Position numbers and translations under genes: made by a program
The notes under the pieces: model-generated
Database searches by the model: none
Told to the model about the DNA's origin: nothing
Seen by the model: only the letters and a program-made list of their open reading frames with translations
Shown: positions 57,370-64,000 of the stretch, piece by piece
Layout of the letters: each line of letters begins with the position of its first letter
Position numbering within the stretch: the stretch's first letter is position 1
Origin: Gammaproteobacteria bacterium
GTDB taxonomy: Bacteria; Pseudomonadota; Gammaproteobacteria; Steroidobacterales; UBA11654
DNA: 64,000 nucleotides
Assembly: GCA_002691465.1 (NCBI GenBank)
Contig: NZHP01000036.1
Location: forward strand, 1-64,000
Reading direction: 5' to 3'

Positions 57370-59511
57370 TTATGGATAGAATTTTTCTTTTTTTTCTGCC
57401 ATTTGCCTCAAACTCTCTGGAACTTCAAATCGTTCGCCGAGACGTTCACAATATTCATCGCACCTGTCAACAAAGCTTTCCACGCCAACCATGTCAATGT
57501 AAGAGAAGACTCCGCCGGTCCAAGGGGGGAATCCCCATGCGAAAATTGAACCTAAGTCACCATCATCTGGTGTAGTTAGAACATTTTCATCGAGACATCG
57601 ATATGCATCCAGTGACTGGACAGTCATCAACCGATCCTTGATCTCTTGAATATCAGGCTGCTTTTCTTTTACTGGATAAATATCAGCTAAACCCGGCCAC
57701 AAGAATTTTTTCCCTCCCTCGGGATACTCGTAAAAACCGCCGCCAAATCGCTTACCCAATCTGCCTAAGTCATACATCTTTTGCATTACATCGATTGAGG
57801 ACATGGGCTTATATTTATCTCCCAAATCTTCGATTGATTGATTATGAATTTTGATAGAAAGATCAATGGTTGTTTCATCTTGAACTGCAATTGGGCCAAC
57901 TGGATATCCAGCATGTCTTGCAGCATTTTCTACTAGTGCAGGATTTACTCCTTCTTTAATCATCTCATTGGCTTCATTGCATGAAGTACTGAATACTCTC
58001 GAGGTATAAAAACCTCTGCTGTCATTAACTACTATCGGTGTTTTCTTGATTTGGGCTATGTAATCCAAAGACTTCGCCAATGCTTGATCAGAAGATTGTT
58101 CGCCCATGATCATCTCAACCAATGGCATTCTTTCCACAGGGGAAAAGAAGTGCATACCGATAAAATTGTGAGGCCTAGCAGACGACTCAGCAAGACCAGA
58201 TATTGGTAATGTCGAAGTATTTGAGGCAAAAACAATATCTTCTCCAATAACTGCCTCAGTTTTTTGCGTCACATCGGCTTTGATTTCTCTATTTTCAAAA
58301 ACGGCTTCAATAATTAAGTCACAATCTTTGAGATCATTGTAGTCAGTGGTTGGAATGATATTCTCCAGAATGGCGTCTCTCTTCTCCTCAGTCATCTTCT
58401 TTTTAGCGACGCTCTTCTTGAAATACTTCTCTGAATAAGCCTTTCCCTTTTCAGCGCTCTCAAGTGATGAGTCAAGCAGATAAACTTTTATCCCAGCTTT
58501 TGCACTCACCAATGCAATTCCAGCTCCCATCATTCCAGCACCAAGCATACCCAAAGTTTTGACGGTGTGTTTTTCTACGCCATCGGGTCTTGCTCTAAGT
58601 TTGTCTGCTGATTGCTTATTGTTGAAGAGACTTCTTATCATGTTTCCAGAAACTGGATCCATGAGTAGTCCAGCAAAGTATTTCGCTTCAATTTCAAGTC
58701 CTTTGTCAATCGGGAGTAAGCATCCTTCATATACTGAAGAAACAATAGAAATAGGAGCCGGGTAATTATGGTTTGTATTTTTTGCAACCATAGCATTGAC
58801 CACTGAGAACATTTGAATTGTTCCTTTCGAATTTGGATCAAATCCACCCGGAACTTTAAATCCTTTCTTATCCCATGGCTGAACAGCTTTTCCGCCATCC
58901 AATATCCACTGCTTGGCTTTACTCAATAATTCTTCTGGAGCTGCCAGTTCATTGACAATACCCATCGCCATTGCCTGTTGGGGTTTAAGATGCTTGCCTT
59001 GTGTCATGAGTTCCAATGCAGGCTGTATTCCAATAATGCGTGGAAGCCTTTGAGTTCCTCCACCGCCAGGCAATAACCCAACCATTACTTCTGGTAGACC
59101 AAGTACAGCATCTTTTCTATCTGCTGCAATTCGGTGATGACATGAAAGAGTGATCTCCAATCCTCCACCTAAAGCTGTGCCATTAATTGCAGCGACAAAT
59201 GGTTTACCACCAGTTTCCATGGCTCGGTTAACCTTGTGGCTCTCAATCACTTTCTCAGCCATGGCTGAGGCATCACCAAGACCGATTAGGCTTGGCAGCA
59301 TAGTCTTTAGATCGGCGCCAGCCATGAAATCATTTTTTGCTGATGTCAGAACAGCACCAATAACTTTTTCATCATTAAGGACTTGTTCAACGCAATTTTT
59401 AAAGTCATCAGCAAAATCAACCGTGATGACATTCATCGGACGATCTTGAACATCAATCTCAATGACAGCAATGCCATCTTGATCAATATTCATTTTAATA
59501 TTCTTACTCAT
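57370..59511 (-). CDS. Multifunctional enoyl-CoA hydratase / 3-hydroxyacyl-CoA dehydrogenase (FadJ/FadB-like)
   Basis: Crotonase AAINGTALGGGLEITLSCHHRIA; LGAGMMGAGIALVSAKAGIKVYLLD; IGMHFFSPVERMPLVEMI. Confidence 0.93.
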   Translation of the reverse strand: MSKNIKMNIDQDGIAVIEIDVQDRPMNVITVDFADDFKNCVEQVLNDEKVIGAVLTSAKNDFMAGADLKTMLPSLIGLGDASAMAEKVIESHKVNRAMETGGKPFVAAINGTALGGGLEITLSCHHRIAADRKDAVLGLPEVMVGLLPGGGGTQRLPRIIGIQPALELMTQGKHLKPQQAMAMGIVNELAAPEELLSKAKQWILDGGKAVQPWDKKGFKVPGGFDPNSKGTIQMFSVVNAMVAKNTNHNYPAPISIVSSVYEGCLLPIDKGLEIEAKYFAGLLMDPVSGNMIRSLFNNKQSADKLRARPDGVEKHTVKTLGMLGAGMMGAGIALVSAKAGIKVYLLDSSLESAEKGKAYSEKYFKKSVAKKKMTEEKRDAILENIIPTTDYNDLKDCDLIIEAVFENREIKADVTQKTEAVIGEDIVFASNTSTLPISGLAESSARPHNFIGMHFFSPVERMPLVEMIMGEQSSDQALAKSLDYIAQIKKTPIVVNDSRGFYTSRVFSTSCNEANEMIKEGVNPALVENAARHAGYPVGPIAVQDETTIDLSIKIHNQSIEDLGDKYKPMSSIDVMQKMYDLGRLGKRFGGGFYEYPEGGKKFLWPGLADIYPVKEKQPDIQEIKDRLMTVQSLDAYRCLDENVLTTPDDGDLGSIFAWGFPPWTGGVFSYIDMVGVESFVDRCDEYCERLGERFEVPESLRQMAEKKEKFYP

Positions 59512-59532
59512 TCGTATTCCTTTTCGATTAGA

Positions 59533-60738
59533 TTAAATGCGCTCTATGATTGTTGAAGTACCCATGCCGCCTCCAATGCATAAGTTCACCAACCCTGTAC
59601 TGAGATCTCTTCTCTCAATTTCATCAATCAGTGTCCCCAATACCATTCCGCCAGTTGCGCCAAGAGGATGCCCCATGGCAATTGCACCTCCATTAACATT
59701 GATCTCATCATGATCAATTCCCATTTCTTTCATATAATGCAGAACAACAACAGCAAAGGCTTCATTGAGCTCAAATAGATCAATATCATCCTTGCTCATA
59801 CCACATCTTTTTAGCACTTTATTCGCGGATGGCGCTGGTCCAGTCAGCATTATGGTTGGCTCGGTTCCTGTTGAAGAAAAGCCAACTATTTTTGCTCTTG
59901 GAGTAAGCCCCAATTCCTTACCAATTTCTTTAGAACCCACCAACACAGCGCTGGCTCCATCAACTATTTGACTGGAATTTCCAGCGTGATGAACGTGATC
60001 AATTTTTGCAACTTCAGGATATCTTTGAATCGCGACATCATTGAATCCAAAATCACCAATTTGCTGAAAAGACGGATTCAGCTTAGCCAGATCCTCGACT
60101 GTCGTTCCAGTTCTTATGCATTCATCATGATCCAAAATTGTTTCTCCAAGAGTATCTTTAATTGGAACAATGGAATTATTGAAATAGCCCTCGTCTCTCG
60201 CATGCGATGCTCTCCTTTGACTCTCAACTGCATATGAATCAACGTCCTCTCTTGAAAATCCATATTTTGATGCAATTAAATCGGCACTGATGCCTTGAGG
60301 AACAAAATAGCTGCCATAAGCAACCTGTGGATCTACAGCTAAAGCGCCGCCAACCGTATCCATTGGCACTCTTGACATAGACTCCAAGCCTCCACCGATA
60401 CAAAGATCAGACATACCGGACATCACTTGTGCAGCTGCAGAGTTGACCGCCTCAAGTCCAGATGCGCAGAAACGATTCAATTGTTTTCCGGCAGCCTCTT
60501 CTGCATACCCGGCATGGATTGCTGCGACTCTTGCGGGATTCGAAGCTTGTTCACCTTGATTATGAACGACACCCATGATGACATCATCGACTCGGCTTGT
60601 ATCGAGTTCGTTTCTGTCTCTCAGAGATCCCAAAACCTGAGAAAGTAATTCTACCGGTGTTACTTCATGCAAAGAGCCATCGGATTTACCTCTTCCTCTT
60701 GGGCTTCTTACATGGTCAAAAATATATGCGTCAGTCAT
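59533..60738 (-). CDS. Acetyl-CoA C-acyltransferase (thiolase)
   Basis: NRFCASGLEAVNSAAAQVMSG; NVNGGAIAMGHPLGATGG; GLVNLCIGGGMGTSTIIER. Confidence 0.95.
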   Translation of the reverse strand: MTDAYIFDHVRSPRGRGKSDGSLHEVTPVELLSQVLGSLRDRNELDTSRVDDVIMGVVHNQGEQASNPARVAAIHAGYAEEAAGKQLNRFCASGLEAVNSAAAQVMSGMSDLCIGGGLESMSRVPMDTVGGALAVDPQVAYGSYFVPQGISADLIASKYGFSREDVDSYAVESQRRASHARDEGYFNNSIVPIKDTLGETILDHDECIRTGTTVEDLAKLNPSFQQIGDFGFNDVAIQRYPEVAKIDHVHHAGNSSQIVDGASAVLVGSKEIGKELGLTPRAKIVGFSSTGTEPTIMLTGPAPSANKVLKRCGMSKDDIDLFELNEAFAVVVLHYMKEMGIDHDEINVNGGAIAMGHPLGATGGMVLGTLIDEIERRDLSTGLVNLCIGGGMGTSTIIERI

Positions 60739-60813
60739 TGCTCACCTTATAATTTAATTGATGGTAATTTTTAAGAAGAAATAGTTTACAGAAATCTCTA
60801 AATTTACTCAATT

Positions 60814-60836
60814 TCTTGAATGAATATTCATGATTC
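60814..60836. promoter_or_regulatory. Operator-like palindrome around TGAATGAATATTCAT in the thiolase/SDR divergent spacer
   Basis: Perfect 12-bp palindrome ATGAATATTCAT (60820..60831) inside longer imperfect dyad TTGAATGAATATTCATGATTCAA. Confidence 0.5.
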
Positions 60837-60903
60837 AATTGCTAAGGTTTTCGGTTACAATTCACAATCTATATTTTAAAAAAAATACATATATGAGGAC
60901 ATT

Positions 60904-61665
60904 ATGGACATAAAAGATAAGACAATTATTATCACTGGAGCTGCAAGAGGGCTCGGTGCAGCAATGGCAAAAAGATTGGCTTCGCATAACTGCAAGTTGG
61001 GTCTGATTGATCTGGATAAAAACAGCATTGCCGATACTGCATCCGCATGTGAAAGTGCCGGAGCAAAGGTGATGTGCATTTCTGCTGATGTGACAAAAGA
61101 AGATGATGTTGCCAATGCTTATGCACAAGTAGTTGATGAGATGGGTCCTTTGGTCGGATCAATCAATAATGCCGGTATCACACGTGATGGTCTATTGGTT
61201 AAATTTAAAGATGGAGAATTTGTAAAAAGGATGTCTCTTGAAGAATGGCAAGCTGTAATAGATATCAATCTAACCGGTGTTTTCTTGTGTGGCAGAGAAG
61301 CTGCTCAGCATATGATTGAAGGTGGACAAGGTGGTGTGATCATCAATATTTCTAGTGTCGCAAGACATGGAAATTTTGGTCAAACAAATTACTCAGCAAC
61401 GAAAGCAGGTGTTCAGTCTATGGCCGTAGTTTGGGCGAAAGAACTCTCAAAATATGGAATCAGAGTAAACTCAATCGCACCAGGCTTTATCAACACAGAG
61501 ATGGTTGCCGGGATGCCTGATAATGTAAAAGAAAAACTTTCAAAAATGGTTCCTGTGGGTCGAATAGGAGAACCTGATGAGGTTGCACAAGCAGCTGAGT
61601 TTATCTTCGCGAATGATTACTACTCAGGAAGGTGCGTTGATCTTGACGGTGCGCAAAGGATGTAA
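60904..61665 (+). CDS. SDR family oxidoreductase (FabG/3-hydroxyacyl-CoA dehydrogenase-like)
   Basis: [61 protein letters not shown]. Confidence 0.92.
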   Translation: MDIKDKTIIITGAARGLGAAMAKRLASHNCKLGLIDLDKNSIADTASACESAGAKVMCISADVTKEDDVANAYAQVVDEMGPLVGSINNAGITRDGLLVKFKDGEFVKRMSLEEWQAVIDINLTGVFLCGREAAQHMIEGGQGGVIINISSVARHGNFGQTNYSATKAGVQSMAVVWAKELSKYGIRVNSIAPGFINTEMVAGMPDNVKEKLSKMVPVGRIGEPDEVAQAAEFIFANDYYSGRCVDLDGAQRM

Positions 61666-61671
61666 TCCATA

Positions 61672-62019
61672 ATGGCTTTATCAATTTTTCATAATCCGAG
61701 ATGCAGCAAATCAAGGAAAACATTGGAAATAATTGAAAGCCATAATATTGAAGTAGAAATAATTTTCTATCTTAAAAATCCGCCGACGGTGACGGAACTA
61801 AACTCATTGCTTGAGAAGTTAGAAATGAAAGCATCTGATCTGGTCAGAAAGGGTGAGTCAATCATCAAAGAACTTAATATTGATTTACCCAATATTTCTG
61901 ATGATGATTTGATCTCTATCATGATAGAACACCCAATCCTGATTGAGCGTCCGATCGTTTTCAATGAAGCATCTGCGATCATTGGCAGACCGCCTGAGAA
62001 TGTTAAAGAGCTAATGTAA
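61672..62019 (+). CDS. ArsC/YfgD-family reductase
   Basis: IFHNPRCSKSRKTLEIIESHNIEVEIIFYLKNPPT; HPILIERPIVFNEASAIIGRPPENVKEL. Confidence 0.92.
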   Translation: MALSIFHNPRCSKSRKTLEIIESHNIEVEIIFYLKNPPTVTELNSLLEKLEMKASDLVRKGESIIKELNIDLPNISDDDLISIMIEHPILIERPIVFNEASAIIGRPPENVKELM

Positions 62020-62022
62020 ATA

Positions 62023-63513
62023 ATGGGCATGCCAAATAAATCGAAAAGAATGCTCCTGAAATCGGGGTTGGCTCTTGGGTTATCAAATCTTGTTTCCGTC
62101 CAAGAGATATTGGCTAAAAATGATCCTTTCTTCATGATGGATGCAACTGCTCAAGCTGATCTAATCAAAAAAGGAGAGGTTTCAATTGAGGAGATGGTCA
62201 CGTCAGCCATCAATAGAATTGAAGCTGTGGACGGTTATTTGAATGCGGTAGTCACCAGATCTTTTGAAAAAGCATTGTTGGCTGCAAAAAATTATAATGG
62301 AAGAGGCCCCTTTAACGGGGTGCCATACCTCATCAAAGATCTTCTTAATCACAGAGGCGTCAGAGCCACGGGTGGATCACGCATGTTTGCAAATCGCATA
62401 GCCAAAAGAAATTCCTCAAATGTTCAGGCCGCATTTGACATGGGCCTCATTTCTCTTGGAAAAACCAATACCCCTGAGTTTGGTTTATTGGGAGTGACTG
62501 AATCTCTTTTGTTGGGTCCTGCAAGAAATCCTTGGAATTTTGAACGCTCTCCAGGAGGATCGAGTGGCGGCTCTGCTGCAGCAGTTGCATCAGGCATGGT
62601 CTCTATTGCGTCAGCTTCTGACGGAGGCGGATCAATTCGAGTACCTGCTTCGTGTTGTGGCATCGTGGGCTTGAAACCAACCATTCACAGAACAATTGAT
62701 GACGCACAACCAAATCGGCCAATTGATTTGAGCGTGAGATTCGTTCATACAAGAAGCATAAGAGACACGATTACCGCACTTCACCACATGCAGGCTAGGA
62801 ATAATTCTAAATTAAAGGCTGTACCTGAGAGAATTGCTCCAAAAGGAAAAAAATTCAAAATTGCAATGATTACAACAAATATGCTTGGAGAAGAAGCTGA
62901 TCCTGAAGTCAAAAATGCAATCGAGAGCTCCGCTCTGATCTGCCAGGATCTTGGTCATCACGTAGAAGCAATAAATCCTTTTATCGATGGAAATCGTTTC
63001 AGTGATTCATTCCTAACCATGTGGGCCTTTGGAGCAAAAGGGATCGTTGATTTGGCTCAACAAAATTTTGTGTCTAATGAAATTTCGATCGATTCATTGC
63101 TCGAACCATGGACATTGGGATTGGGAAAATGGTTTGATTCTCAACCTGAGGGCAAAGTTGAATTGGCACTTTCTAGGCTCAGAGATGACACTCTTAAGAC
63201 TCAAGAACTGTTTAAATCTTTTGATTTTATACTGTCCCCTGTGACGCAAAGTGTAGCTCCAAAGATAGGATCAATGGCGCCTGATGTGTCATTTGATACT
63301 TTGCTTGAAAGATCTCTGGACTTTATTACCTTTACACCGCTTGCAAATGTTACTGGTGATCCTGCAATCTCACTGCCAATGCATTGGTCATCATCGGGGC
63401 TTCCTATTGGCACTCATCTGCATGCAAGCTATGGAAATGAAGAAGAATTATTGGAACTTGCGCTCGAACTAGAAGCAGCAAAGCCTTGGTCTCAACGCTG
63501 GCCTATGATTTAG
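62023..63513 (+). CDS. Amidase (amidase-signature family)
   Basis: ERSPGGSSGGSAAAVASGMVSIASASDGGGSIRVPASCCGIVGLKPT; VPYLIKDLLNHRGVRATGGSRMF. Confidence 0.93.
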   Translation: MGMPNKSKRMLLKSGLALGLSNLVSVQEILAKNDPFFMMDATAQADLIKKGEVSIEEMVTSAINRIEAVDGYLNAVVTRSFEKALLAAKNYNGRGPFNGVPYLIKDLLNHRGVRATGGSRMFANRIAKRNSSNVQAAFDMGLISLGKTNTPEFGLLGVTESLLLGPARNPWNFERSPGGSSGGSAAAVASGMVSIASASDGGGSIRVPASCCGIVGLKPTIHRTIDDAQPNRPIDLSVRFVHTRSIRDTITALHHMQARNNSKLKAVPERIAPKGKKFKIAMITTNMLGEEADPEVKNAIESSALICQDLGHHVEAINPFIDGNRFSDSFLTMWAFGAKGIVDLAQQNFVSNEISIDSLLEPWTLGLGKWFDSQPEGKVELALSRLRDDTLKTQELFKSFDFILSPVTQSVAPKIGSMAPDVSFDTLLERSLDFITFTPLANVTGDPAISLPMHWSSSGLPIGTHLHASYGNEEELLELALELEAAKPWSQRWPMI

Positions 63514-64000
63514 TGTCAGAAATTGCTTTTTGGTAAGCGTCTCTACTCGCCAAAGATTTAAAATAATTCACCACATTTTCTGTTCCAGGTTCACCTGGGA
63601 GTAACTGTAAGTTGTCTGCCAACCTCAATGTATAACCATTGATGATGTCAGCGGCTGTGAAATCATCGCCCATGATATAAGTTCTGCCTTCCATTATTGA
63701 ATTCAGAGTTTTAATCATTTTAGCAAATGACTTTTCAGCACTTTGAACGGAATATTCATGACGATGCTCCTCTGGTCTGAACACCTTATTAATCAATATT
63801 GATACAATTGGATCTATCAAGACAGACTCGCCAAAATTTAGCCACTGAAGATATTCTGCATATTGGTTTGAATCGTGATCAGGCTCTAGTCTTCCATCTC
63901 CATATTTTTGCAATATGTATTGGACGATCGCTACAGATTCTGACATTACAATATCGCCGTCTATGATTGTGGGCAATTTCGAAAAAGGGCTTGCTTCAAT
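63503..64000 (-). CDS. Glutathione S-transferase family protein, 5' end truncated by window edge
   Basis: ORF continues past the track's M into the edge (SPFSKLPTIIDGDIVMSESVAIVQYILQKYGDGRLEP), N-domain pattern plus helical C-domain. Confidence 0.88.
   Translation of the reverse strand: MEASPFSKLPTIIDGDIVMSESVAIVQYILQKYGDGRLEPDHDSNQYAEYLQWLNFGESVLIDPIVSILINKVFRPEEHRHEYSVQSAEKSFAKMIKTLNSIMEGRTYIMGDDFTAADIINGYTLRLADNLQLLPGEPGTENVVNYFKSLASRDAYQKAISDTKS

Noticed and set aside
1-64000. CRISPR array, prophage or toxin-antitoxin/defence island
   Set aside because: No regularly spaced repeats, phage structural genes, integrases or defence-family proteins were seen in the ORF track or sequence.

Overview
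This 64 kb window is a compact, low-GC bacterial chromosome segment. By synteny it looks like a marine, oligotroph-type gammaproteobacterium (inference). I see no CRISPR array, prophage or IS element. Left to right: (i) mmsA and an omega-aminotransferase, moaB, gloB and tRNA-Arg(ACG). (ii) An accessory-looking block (~4.0-14.4 kb) with two paralogous MFS transporters, a DUF1838 protein, an AhpD-like protein, a paraoxonase/SMP-30-like protein, an SDR, a flavin amine oxidase and an FG-GAP/CRTAC1-like protein. (iii) A housekeeping run: ctaB, aspS, DUF502, FmdB, rluD, bamD, sucDC, coaE, zapD, secA, dciA-like, lpxC. (iv) A rearranged dcw (division and cell wall) cluster. (v) rnpB RNA, rsmI, sspA, petABC, murA, a bolA-like gene, kdsD, lptC, lptB, mgtE. 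(vi) A catabolic-looking block with CaiB, cupin, VOC, M24 and FAD-oxidase genes plus beta-oxidation genes, then fabG-like, arsC-like, amidase and GST genes. The strongest observation is the dcw cluster. ftsZ is not after ftsA; it sits directly between mraZ and rsmH. All four ATP-dependent Mur ligases (murC, murD, murE, murF) are missing from their three usual positions, while every other expected member is kept in collinear order. Other leads: an exact 28-bp repeat with an operator-like dyad upstream of both MFS paralogs, a TetR/FadR-like palindrome between the thiolase and SDR genes, a candidate MraZ box, a promoter/operator hairpin upstream of the hypothetical-cupin-CaiB unit, and an lptC-lptB locus without lptA or kdsC.
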